Assembly: GCA_018239705.1 (NCBI GenBank)
Contig: JAFEGS010000050.1
Coordinates: forward strand, 1-6,874
Source of the DNA: Verrucomicrobiota bacterium
GTDB taxonomy: Bacteria; Chlamydiota; Chlamydiia; Chlamydiales; FEN-1388
Length of the DNA: 6,874 nucleotides
Reading direction: 5' to 3'
The position numbers were made by a program, and so were the translations under genes. Each line of letters begins with the position of its first letter. Position 1 is the stretch's first letter. Shown here in pieces: positions 1-6,134 of this stretch. The notes below the pieces were generated by a model. The model searched no databases. It was not told the origin of the DNA and saw only the letters and a program-made list of their open reading frames with translations.

Positions 1-1
1 C

Positions 2-1078
2 GCTCCTCTCCAGGACAATACACGTCAAAAGGAGCTGGAAGAAGAGCTTGCAAAAGTGAAAGCGACGAAGACGCAGCTTATATCAGAGCTCAAACAGCAG
101 GGTGAAAAACAGGTCGAGGGAGACCGGCTGAAAAATGAAAATGAACGGCTCAAGCTCCGCATGCTGGAACTCTCCACAGAACTTTCTCAGCTCAAACAGC
201 AGGCTGAAAAACAGAAGCAGATTGTAAAAATAGACCCGGAGCAGACAGCTAAGAACCTGCAAGCTATTGAAGAGCTTAAAAACCAGAAAACAGAGCTTGA
301 GCAGGAGCTGCATGAGGCAAAGCAGAGAACGCTTCGTTTTATATGCGACAAAAAAGAAATCGACGACAAAATCCTCTCTCTCAACAACGAAAAGGCTACT
401 TTCCTCGCTAGACTGCGCGACCTTGCCCAAAAAAATAGCTCTTTAGAAGAAGAAGAGCGCGTAAGAAAGCAGAAAATCCAAGAGTTAGAGGCTGCACTGG
501 AGAAGGCACATGAGCTTCAAACTGAAAAGGAACTGGTACACGAGCTCCTTCGAGAAGAAAACGAAGCTCTTAAAGGCACTGTTGAAAAATTACAGATGAA
601 TGTAGATGAACAGATGCGTGCCTACACTGCAATAGATGAGCATACAAAACTTCTTGAACAGCACCTTGCACGGCGCGTAAAAGAATGTGCTATCTTTTCT
701 AAGCAGCTTGAAGAGGAATCTGCAAAACAGAGCGCTCTTTTGGCTACGCATGAAGCCCAACTAAAAACGATCCACTCTCTTGAAGGAGCACTTGAGCAGT
801 CCAAAAAAAATGAACTGGCGCAAAAAGAGCAGCATCTGGCACTTGAGCAGCAGTTTGGCCTTCTCACAAACTCATGGCAGGCACAAAACAGTGAGCTTCA
901 GCACTTGAAAAAAACAGAAATACGACTTGCTGAGCTTGAGCAGCTGTTTAATCAGTTTGGAGAGCTTCTTGTGAAACCCATTGCTCCTGAGCAGCCTCGA
1001 GCGCAACCTGTAAGCCAAAAAGAGCTTTTTACCCCGTCTGTTCCTCCACCCCGAGTCTCAAGGTCCCTCTTTGACTAA
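2..1078 (+). CDS. Long coiled-coil protein of unknown function, 5' end outside the window
   Basis: I do not recognise a named family. The frame is open from base 2 to the TAA at 1076-1078, giving 358 visible residues. GTG at 56 is the first start-like codon, but the 18 codons before it are stop-free and continue the same Glu/Lys/Leu-rich helix, so the true start almost certainly lies upstream. About 320 visible residues are heptad-like with Glu, Lys, Gln and Leu dominating, as in a rod-like coiled coil; I see no signal peptide or membrane segment in this part. The last ~33 residues change character to a Pro-rich tail containing QKELF (codons 1016-1030) and ending RSLFD. The frame overlaps ruvC by 8 bases, so the two are probably co-transcribed. 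A structural, scaffold or DNA-metabolism role is possible, but nothing visible decides it. Low-complexity coiled coils also produce misleading database matches to myosin- or SMC-like proteins. Confidence 0.85.
   Translation, partial: APLQDNTRQKELEEELAKVKATKTQLISELKQQGEKQVEGDRLKNENERLKLRMLELSTELSQLKQQAEKQKQIVKIDPEQTAKNLQAIEELKNQKTELEQELHEAKQRTLRFICDKKEIDDKILSLNNEKATFLARLRDLAQKNSSLEEEERVRKQKIQELEAALEKAHELQTEKELVHELLREENEALKGTVEKLQMNVDEQMRAYTAIDEHTKLLEQHLARRVKECAIFSKQLEEESAKQSALLATHEAQLKTIHSLEGALEQSKKNELAQKEQHLALEQQFGLLTNSWQAQNSELQHLKKTEIRLAELEQLFNQFGELLVKPIAPEQPRAQPVSQKELFTPSVPPPRVSRSLFD
87..214 (+). repeat. Internal direct repeat in the coiled-coil gene (87-112 and 189-214)
   Basis: Two 26-base segments agree at 25 of 26 positions and lie exactly 102 bases (34 codons) apart in the same frame. 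They encode LKQQGEKQ and LKQQAEKQ. The flanking sequence is much less alike, so this is either the remnant of an old internal duplication or convergence within Gln/Lys-rich helix. Confidence 0.6.
1060..1063 (+). promoter_or_regulatory. Ribosome binding site supporting the TTG start of ruvC
   Basis: AAGG lies 7 bases before the TTG at 1071, inside the 3' end of the coiled-coil gene. It supports the TTG because no ATG or GTG lies nearby in frame; the first in-frame ATG comes after the first catalytic Asp and would destroy the enzyme. Confidence 0.5.
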
Positions 1079-1592
1079 CCAGCAGCAAAACAGAAAAATT
1101 ATCATAGGCATTGACCCCGGGACCCGCGTCACCGGCTATGGGGTCATCAGCATCACAGGAAGGGACTTTATGCCGCTCGATTTTGGCTGCATAAGACCAC
1201 CTGCTACTCTACCGCTGGGAGAGCGCTACGCAATTATTTTTAATGGGCTTCAAAAGTTACTCGAGAGCTATAACCCCCTTGAGATGGCCATTGAAACACC
1301 CTTTGTCCATAAAAATGCACAGAGTGCGATGAAGCTTGGGATCGCGATGGGATGCGCCCTCATTGTAGGAAAGCTCAAAGGTCTCAAAGTATTTGGCTAT
1401 TCCCCTCGAGAGGTCAAATGTGCTATTGTAGGCACAGGAAAGGCCAGTAAAGAGCAGGTTCAGCGATCAATTACCAACTACCTCAGCCTCAAATCACCTC
1501 CAACACCACAAGATGCTGCCGATGCCCTTGCTATTGCCATTTGCCATGCAAATAGCCACTCTCTACTGATACCAACAAAGAAGGAATTGTAA
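1071..1592 (+). CDS. ruvC: Holliday junction resolvase RuvC (crossover junction endodeoxyribonuclease)
   Basis: RuvC is a dimeric Mg2+-dependent nuclease that nicks two strands of a Holliday junction symmetrically, working with the RuvAB motor in recombinational repair. The 173-residue length is typical. All four acidic residues of the RNase H-like active site can be placed: Asp15 in GIDPGT, Glu75 in AIETPF, and Asp148 and Asp151 in PQDAADALAIA. The family segment KNAQSAMKLG (81-90) is also present. The start is a TTG overlapping the upstream stop by 8 bases; an ATG start would fall at residue 34, beyond Asp15, so TTG is required or nearly so. The stop shares one base with the ruvA start (TAATG), indicating coupled translation. 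ruvB is not adjacent; in Chlamydia it also lies elsewhere (from memory). Function is assigned with high confidence from the motifs; activity is inferred. Confidence 0.96.
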   Translation: MTNQQQNRKIIIGIDPGTRVTGYGVISITGRDFMPLDFGCIRPPATLPLGERYAIIFNGLQKLLESYNPLEMAIETPFVHKNAQSAMKLGIAMGCALIVGKLKGLKVFGYSPREVKCAIVGTGKASKEQVQRSITNYLSLKSPPTPQDAADALAIAICHANSHSLLIPTKKEL

Positions 1593-2179
1593 TGTTTGAC
1601 TACATCTCAGGAAAACTCGTTCGTTGCTCTCTTGACAGCGTAACACTTGAAGCCTCAGGCATTGGGTATCGCATTATGATTGCACCAAACTGTCAAAGCC
1701 AGCTACCACCAACTACGAGCCCTCTTTTACTCTATGTCTCCTTTGTCATTAGAGAGTTCTCGCAATCGCTCTATGGCTTTCAACATGAGGCTGATAGAGA
1801 CCTCTTTGAAACACTTCTCAATGTCTCGGGGATTGGACCGAAACTAGCCTTAAGCATCATAGGGCATATGCCATCAGATACCCTGCAAAAGACGCTGTTT
1901 AATAAAGATATTACTGCGTTATGCAAAATTCCAGGCATCGGCAAAAAAACTGCCGAAAGACTTCTCCTGGAACTTAAAGGGGTGTCCATTTGCACAGTGA
2001 ATAGTTCTCAAGAATATAAGGAAGCTGTACCGTCACTCGTACACGACGCAGTTTCGGCCCTTGTCAACCTGGGCGTTACACAGATAAATGCCTACAATGC
2101 TGTGTCGAAGACCTATTCCTCTCTCAATGAACCTAAAGACCTTGAGCTGCTTGTAACTGCAAGTCTTCGCAATATGTAG
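1592..2179 (+). CDS. ruvA: Holliday junction branch migration protein RuvA
   Basis: RuvA tetramers bind four-way junctions and load the RuvB hexameric ATPase for branch migration. The 195-residue length is normal. Residues 1-65 form the OB-fold domain, opening with MFDYISGKLV and including YGF at 61-63. Two helix-hairpin-helix motifs follow, VSGIGPKLA (78-86) and IPGIGKKTA (113-121), the latter running into ERLLLELK. After a linker at about 131-147, residues 148-195 match the small C-terminal RuvB-contacting domain (DAVSALVNLG). The ATG overlaps the ruvC stop by one base and has AAGGA at 1581-1585. The last 47 bases overlap, tail to tail, the transporter gene on the other strand; there is therefore no intergenic terminator, and transcripts from both sides would collide or be complementary here. 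In Chlamydiaceae I recall ndk, not a transporter, next to ruvA. Confidence 0.96.
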   Translation: MFDYISGKLVRCSLDSVTLEASGIGYRIMIAPNCQSQLPPTTSPLLLYVSFVIREFSQSLYGFQHEADRDLFETLLNVSGIGPKLALSIIGHMPSDTLQKTLFNKDITALCKIPGIGKKTAERLLLELKGVSICTVNSSQEYKEAVPSLVHDAVSALVNLGVTQINAYNAVSKTYSSLNEPKDLELLVTASLRNM

Positions 2180-3683
2180 GAGAAGGCTCTTTTTGGACCA
2201 GCGTGTTAAATTTGCGTCCTAAGAAGCGAATGGACATAATCCAGAGAATCAACGCAAAGAACAGAAAAATACCCACGTAAGGCACGCTTGCTGCGATCGA
2301 AGAAAATGAGAGGAGGAGCACATTGTAAATGACAGAGCCTGTCGATTTACCAAGCCTGTTACAGACGCCATCGATAGCGGCCTTTGCCTTCACTTTTTCT
2401 GCTGCAGGCAATGGGATAAAGGCCATCTCCTTTGTTGCATCAAAGACAGTATATTTGGCTGCACGACTAAAGCAGTTTTGAAGCGAGCCAAAGAAGACCA
2501 CAAGCATAAGTGGAGAGGCACCTGTAAAGTGTAAAATGGATAGAGAGCTCTCTTTTAAGAAGAAGAAGCCGAAAAACCCGATACTCGTTATCAAGAGGAT
2601 CATTGGGGTCAGCATCGCCGTGAAGGTCCAGCCAAATTTTCTAAGGCATACTCCTGAGACGAAAAGAGCTGCAATAGTCGCTGTAATACCGGTAATTGTG
2701 GTAATTTCATTTTGAAAAAGATTGTAGGCCAGGGGATCTGGGTAGAGCTCTCTTGCCTGGTCCTTCCACATTACCTCAACGAGGTTGATAATCAGGTTAT
2801 AGGCAATGATAATCACAGCAATCGAGAGCACATAGCTAGAGGTACAGACGTACCGTAGATTTTCGCGCATCGAAAATTTTTTCTTTGTTCCTCCCGGCTC
2901 GTAATGCAGCTCCTGTTTTGCGGCAGGAAGGCAATGGCGATTAAACCAGCGGAAGACAAAGAGCGTCAAGATACCTGCTACAAGAACCAGACAGATATTC
3001 ACTGTCATCGATTGGGCCCATGTATCTTGTCCAAAAAGCGGTGTATATTGAGGTATTTTCGCAATCGAGATAGAGGCAAGCCCTGCTGCAATGCCGGAAA
3101 AGTTCACCCCAAGGCCAAAAAGGCCATAAAAGCGTTTTGCCTCATCGAGCTGCGTCACCTGATTTGCAAAGCCCCAAAAAAGAAGTGAGAGCACAATATT
3201 TGACCAGAGCTCCGCCATCACATAGAAGCTTGTGAAAATCCAGTATCGATACATCGACACAAACCCTTTTAGCCCTTTTGGCAGCATCTGCTGGAGTAGC
3301 TCTCCCGTCTCATAGGCGTGAAGGCTTTCACGAATGGGATAGAGGAAGAAGGCAAAAGCAAAAAAGTAGACCAGGAAGAACGAGAGCATGATGTAAAAAA
3401 CTTTTTCGCACGAGAAGCGATTAGAGAGGCGCACAAAAAAATAGGTAAGCAGTATGGAGGTAGGAAACATAGCCCATACTTTGATAAAGGGGATGACCTC
3501 AGCGCCTGCATCTTTCGCGGTAATCACAATGGCATCTTTTAAACCGCGAAGCACATTATAATCGAAAGTAATAAGAAAAAACATGAGCAACATTGGAATA
3601 AATTTCTTTAGCTCGTGTCGATGCACGGGCCAAAAAAAGGATCTCAGCTTACTGAACTGCGTATTTCCTTCTGCCGCTTCCAT
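2133..3683 (-). CDS. NTT-family nucleotide transporter (ATP/ADP translocase family)
   Basis: A multi-spanning inner-membrane carrier of the family shared by Chlamydiae, Rickettsiae and plastids. Members either exchange host ATP for ADP or import nucleotides with protons. The 516 residues match the usual length, and about 12 hydrophobic segments can be counted from residue 29 to 487. Charged residues known to be critical in plant NTTs have counterparts: Lys49 in LRGLKDAIV, Glu158 in MAELWSNIVLS, Glu303 in NLVEVMWKD, and the Lys cluster 430/432/434 in EKVKAKAAID, followed by CNRLGKS. The C-terminal ~26 residues are polar and probably cytoplasmic. The ATG has AAGG 7 bases upstream. The gene stands alone on the minus strand, convergent with ruvA (47-base overlap) and divergent from the heptosyltransferase. 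Chlamydiae carry several NTT paralogues with different substrates; I cannot decide between ATP/ADP antiport and nucleotide/H+ symport, so I give no symbol. Confidence 0.94.
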   Translation of the reverse strand: MEAAEGNTQFSKLRSFFWPVHRHELKKFIPMLLMFFLITFDYNVLRGLKDAIVITAKDAGAEVIPFIKVWAMFPTSILLTYFFVRLSNRFSCEKVFYIMLSFFLVYFFAFAFFLYPIRESLHAYETGELLQQMLPKGLKGFVSMYRYWIFTSFYVMAELWSNIVLSLLFWGFANQVTQLDEAKRFYGLFGLGVNFSGIAAGLASISIAKIPQYTPLFGQDTWAQSMTVNICLVLVAGILTLFVFRWFNRHCLPAAKQELHYEPGGTKKKFSMRENLRYVCTSSYVLSIAVIIIAYNLIINLVEVMWKDQARELYPDPLAYNLFQNEITTITGITATIAALFVSGVCLRKFGWTFTAMLTPMILLITSIGFFGFFFLKESSLSILHFTGASPLMLVVFFGSLQNCFSRAAKYTVFDATKEMAFIPLPAAEKVKAKAAIDGVCNRLGKSTGSVIYNVLLLSFSSIAASVPYVGIFLFFALILWIMSIRFLGRKFNTLVQKEPSPTYCEDLQLQAAQGL

Positions 3684-3690
3684 GAAAAAA

Positions 3691-3694
3691 CCTT
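3691..3694 (-). promoter_or_regulatory. Ribosome binding site of the nucleotide transporter gene
   Basis: On the minus strand AAGG lies 7 bases before the ATG at 3683-3681. It forms one arm of a short inverted repeat (3691-3702), so a weak hairpin could partly mask it; five base pairs is too little to claim regulation. Confidence 0.5.
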
Positions 3695-3798
3695 ATGTAA
3701 GGGTTGATCAATAATAAAATAAATTGAAAATAAACTGTGTGGGGAGGGGACAAGATAGGTCGTGGTAACTGATCGTTGTTTCAATTCCATTCTCAAAG

Positions 3799-3807
3799 TG
3801 TGATAAT
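3799..3807 (+). promoter_or_regulatory. Possible extended -10 promoter for the heptosyltransferase operon
   Basis: TGTGATAAT matches the extended -10 pattern TGnTATAAT except for one base. The nearest -35-like box, TTGTTT (3776-3781), is 20 bases away, too far for a normal spacer, so recognition would rest on the extended -10. Transcription would start near 3814 and leave a leader of about 74 bases that has no Shine-Dalgarno sequence near the ATG at 3888. Confidence 0.3.
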
Positions 3808-3887
3808 GTTTGAAATTGCGACACTAGTCTACATACCAGAGAATAAAAGAGCAACACAAAAATAGCAAGCGTTGTATTATATATGGT

Positions 3888-4904
3888 ATGGATACAAATA
3901 AGATCATCATTCGCATGCCAAATTGGCTAGGGGATGCAGTCATGGCTACAGCTGCGCTCGAGGATGTCAAGAGCCATTTTTCCTCTTCACAGGTTACTGT
4001 ACTCTGTCATGAGGCAATCGCCTCTCTCCTCCAGGCAAACCCCTCCATCGATCACTACCTCGTCTTTGATAAAAATAAAAAAGAGAGCGAAAAAAAAAGA
4101 ATTTATCAAGCGCTGCAAGAGGAGCGCTTTGATCTTGGCATCTTGCTGACCAACTCCTTTTCATCTGCGTGGTGGTTCTATAAAGGTGGTGTAAAGAGCC
4201 GTGTCGGGTATAACAGCCACTTTAGAAGGCCGCTTTTGACCTCTGCCGTTCCAATCCGCAAAAACCATGAAAAAGAGCATCAGGTTATAGCCTATAAGCA
4301 TCTGCTTTCTCCTCTTGGTATCCCACTCAGTACAACCGCCCCACATCTCTATGTAAGGACTGAAGAAGAGGCACAGGCAAAAAAACTCCTTGCCTCCCTG
4401 CAAATTTCGTCCAGTCACATCCTCATTGGCATTAATCCCCTTGCTGCCTACGGCGATGCCAAATGCTGGCCGCTTGACCGCTTTCGAGCGCTCTCTGAAA
4501 AGCTTCTTCAAAACCCTCAAGTACGCATCATCTATATCGGAGACCCCAGCGGCAGAGAAAGTATTGAGAAAAACCTACTTGGACTTGGGCCTAGAGTCGT
4601 CTCTTTAGCTGGAAAAACCTCACTGCGAGAGCTCCTTGCCCTCATGAACCAGTGCACCTGCTTTGTCACTAACGACAGCGGCCCTATGCACATCGCCTCT
4701 GCACTACACATCCCTCTCGTGGCTCTTTTTGGATCGACCAATGAGATCAAAACAGGCCCCTATGAGAAGGCAATCGTCATCCACAAGCATGTGGCATGCT
4801 CTCCTTGCTATCAACGCCACTGTCCAATCGATTTTCGATGCATGAAGACAATAGCGGCCGAAGAGGTCTTTCAAGCAATAAAAACCGAGATTCCCGCTCT
4901 ATGA
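3888..4904 (+). CDS. waaF: ADP-heptose:LPS heptosyltransferase, WaaF-like (glycosyltransferase family 9)
   Basis: This family transfers L,D-heptose from ADP-heptose to the LPS inner core at the cytoplasmic face of the inner membrane. The 338 residues show the two-domain GT-B layout. The N-terminal signature PNWLGDAVMAT (11-21) contains Asp16, matching the catalytic base of WaaC/WaaF. GINPLAAYGDAKCWP (181-195) includes Lys192, and VTNDSGPMHIASAL (260-273) is the ADP-heptose site. The C-terminal part has four cysteines, 304, 307, 312 and 318, in a CSPC/HCP/RCM arrangement seen in WaaF-type enzymes. The start is fixed: no other start codon lies in frame before the upstream stop at 3825-3827, and the next Met is inside the NWLGD signature. 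No Shine-Dalgarno sequence precedes it. The stop overlaps the next gene as ATGA, so the two are translationally coupled. WaaF is favoured over WaaC by the NWLGD and Cys motifs; the acceptor is inferred. Confidence 0.88.
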   Translation: MDTNKIIIRMPNWLGDAVMATAALEDVKSHFSSSQVTVLCHEAIASLLQANPSIDHYLVFDKNKKESEKKRIYQALQEERFDLGILLTNSFSSAWWFYKGGVKSRVGYNSHFRRPLLTSAVPIRKNHEKEHQVIAYKHLLSPLGIPLSTTAPHLYVRTEEEAQAKKLLASLQISSSHILIGINPLAAYGDAKCWPLDRFRALSEKLLQNPQVRIIYIGDPSGRESIEKNLLGLGPRVVSLAGKTSLRELLALMNQCTCFVTNDSGPMHIASALHIPLVALFGSTNEIKTGPYEKAIVIHKHVACSPCYQRHCPIDFRCMKTIAAEEVFQAIKTEIPAL

Positions 4905-5986
4905 TAGAAGCACTTGCCACAGTCGTTCTTGCCGGAGGCCTTGGATCGCGTCTAGGAAGTGATGCCCCCAAAGGCACATACCCGATCTCACAGGTAAAAG
5001 GAAAAAGCCTTTTTCAGCTGATCGCAGAAAAGACTGTTGCCGCAGGAAAGGCCTACGACACTCGTCTACAGATCGCCATTATGACCTCGCAAGAAAACCA
5101 TGATGCCACGCTGCAGCATTTCACAGAGGCCAATTTTTTTGGCCTTTTACCAGAACAGCTCTCCTTTTTTACGCAAGGGTCGCTACCGCTTCTCGATGAT
5201 AACGATCAACCGGTTCACCCCCTCACAGCGCCAGATGGCAATGGCCTCTTTTTCGAGTCGCTTGCAGCAAGCGGCATCCTCGATCGCTGGAAGAGAGCCG
5301 GCATCAGCTGCATCACGGTTGTTCTTATCGACAACCCTCTTGCCGACCCCTTTCATCTACCGCTCATTGAACTGCACCTCAAAAATCAAAATGCGATCAC
5401 ACTCGCTGCCGTTGAGCGCCTTGACCCTGAAGAAAATGTAGGGCTTATTATTGAAAAAGAGGGAAGATTGCGAGTAGTGGAATACTCAGAAATTTCCCAC
5501 GATGAGCGCTACGCACGCGATAGCACAGGCCGCCTCAAATACCCTCTTGCCAACATCTCTTTTTTTGCCTTTAGCCTTGCCTTCCTTGAAGAGATGGCTG
5601 CTCAAAAACCACTCCTCATGCCCCTACACAGGGTCAAAAAGGAGATTACAGCAGCGCAGAAGAGACTTTTAGGAAAAGAGGGGCCAATTGCTCTCTGGAA
5701 GTCTGAATACTTTATCTTTGATCTTCTCGCCTTCACGCAAAAGAGCTCTGTGCTTTTACTCGATCGCGAAGATACCTTTTGTCCTCTGAAAAATAGCGCT
5801 AGCGTTGCTGCCGTGCGAGAAGCCCTGCTCAAAAAAGATCAAAAACAATTTTACACAATTTCCCATGTGCAGGCGCCACTAGACAGGTCTTTCGAGCTAA
5901 GTCAGCAGTTTTACTACCCAACAAAAGAAATGATTGAGAAGTGGAAAAACCGTCCGCTGCCAAGTGAATCTTACATCGAACCTTGA
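4901..5986 (+). CDS. UDPGP-family uridylyltransferase, probably UDP-N-acetylglucosamine pyrophosphorylase
   Basis: The enzyme makes a UDP-sugar from UTP and a sugar-1-phosphate. Its motifs are those of the eukaryote-type UAP/UDPGP family rather than bacterial GlmU or GalU: VVLAGGLGSRLG (8-19) followed by PKG (23-25), MTSQEN (61-66), FFTQGSLPLLD (89-99), APDGNG (110-115), IDNPLADP (143-150, metal-binding Asp144), VVEYSE (192-197), LANISFF (216-222) and CPLKN (294-298). The frame is open further upstream with an ATG at 4796, but that would overlap the heptosyltransferase by 109 bases with residues foreign to the family. The ATG at 4901 gives the ATGA overlap, starts just before the nucleotide loop and yields 361 residues. 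C. trachomatis CT715 next to gpsA is the likely orthologue (recalled). In chlamydiae it may replace the GlmU uridylyl step for lipid A and peptidoglycan precursors; GlcNAc-1-P as substrate, rather than Glc-1-P, is inferred. Confidence 0.88.
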   Translation: MIEALATVVLAGGLGSRLGSDAPKGTYPISQVKGKSLFQLIAEKTVAAGKAYDTRLQIAIMTSQENHDATLQHFTEANFFGLLPEQLSFFTQGSLPLLDDNDQPVHPLTAPDGNGLFFESLAASGILDRWKRAGISCITVVLIDNPLADPFHLPLIELHLKNQNAITLAAVERLDPEENVGLIIEKEGRLRVVEYSEISHDERYARDSTGRLKYPLANISFFAFSLAFLEEMAAQKPLLMPLHRVKKEITAAQKRLLGKEGPIALWKSEYFIFDLLAFTQKSSVLLLDREDTFCPLKNSASVAAVREALLKKDQKQFYTISHVQAPLDRSFELSQQFYYPTKEMIEKWKNRPLPSESYIEP

Positions 5987-6011
5987 GTTTTTGCTAAACT
6001 CCTGATAAAAT
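5983..6011 (+). promoter_or_regulatory. Candidate housekeeping-sigma promoter for gpsA
   Basis: TTGAGT (5983-5988) and TAAAAT (6006-6011) are separated by exactly 17 bases. The -10 is preceded by TGA, giving an extended -10 (TGnTAAAAT). The -35 overlaps the stop codon of the pyrophosphorylase. Predicted transcription start is about 6018, which would put the whole inverted repeat at 6041-6109 in a leader of roughly 117 bases. Confidence 0.5.
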
Positions 6012-6040
6012 ATTTCCAATTAGTAACGCGATGTTTTTTT

Positions 6041-6109
6041 CTCTGTGTACTCTGCGAGCTCTGTGGTAGCAAAATTTTAACTACCACAGAGCCCACAGAG
6101 TACACAGAG
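6041..6109. repeat. Imperfect inverted repeat with 9-base-periodic heptamers
   Basis: Arms 6041-6069 and 6081-6109 are 29 bases each and complementary at 27 positions, around an 11-base loop with an AAAATTTT core (6071-6078). Each arm is itself periodic. The right arm has CACAGAG at 6085, 6094 and 6103. The left arm has CTCTGTG at 6041 and 6059, with CTCTGCG at 6050. The two mismatches, 6055/6095 and 6057/6093, are A-C on the plus-strand RNA but G-U on the minus-strand RNA. No T-run follows the stem on either strand, so it is not a standard intrinsic terminator. It resembles a dispersed intergenic repeat or MITE-like element; no target-site duplication is evident. Confidence 0.9.
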
Positions 6110-6123
6110 AGGAGTACTAAAGT

Positions 6124-6129
6124 AAAGGA
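6124..6129 (+). promoter_or_regulatory. Ribosome binding site of gpsA
   Basis: AAAGGA lies 5 bases before the ATG at 6135. An in-frame TAA occupies 6132-6134, immediately before the ATG, so the start is fixed. The site is about 14 bases past the inverted repeat and would stay free when the hairpin folds. Confidence 0.7.
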
Positions 6130-6134
6130 TCTAA

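Larger units (their letters stand above)
3684..3887. other. Divergent intergenic region between transporter and heptosyltransferase genes
   Basis: This 204-base AT-rich gap should hold the promoters of both divergent genes. On the transporter side there is an A/T-rich stretch at 3709-3733, with TATTAT on the minus strand at 3716-3711, but no acceptable -35 box at normal spacing. A short inverted repeat, CCTTA-TG-TAAGG (3691-3702), covers the transporter ribosome binding site. A G-rich patch lies at 3741-3749. On the heptosyltransferase side there are two alternative -10-like boxes, at 3802-3807 and 3875-3880. No gene or recognisable operator is seen. Confidence 0.6.

Noticed and set aside
1318..1324. 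CACAGAG heptamer inside ruvC as another copy of the repeat
   Set aside because: A single heptamer without the 9-base periodicity or inverted partner; a similar lone match occurs near 5123 and both look like chance within coding sequence.
2904..3542. Plus-strand open frames opposite the transporter gene
   Set aside because: They lie wholly within a well-supported transporter gene, have odd composition and no independent ribosome binding evidence; treated as shadows.
3737..3769. G-rich patch as a possible G-quadruplex
   Set aside because: Only two runs of four G's with later GG pairs; at best a weak two-layer structure, and no evidence ties it to regulation.
3779..3815. TTTCAA/TTGAAA inverted pair flanking the putative -10 as an operator
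   Set aside because: Arms of only six bases separated by 25 bases in AT-rich DNA are expected by chance.
4796..4900. N-terminal extension of the pyrophosphorylase starting at ATG 4796
   Set aside because: It would overlap the heptosyltransferase by 109 bases, and the added residues show no family match; the ATGA start at 4901 fits the family N-terminus.
6041..6109. Hairpin as an intrinsic terminator of the pyrophosphorylase gene
   Set aside because: The plus strand shows no T-run after the stem; the seven T's at 6034-6040 lie before it. On the minus strand the stem is followed by A's.
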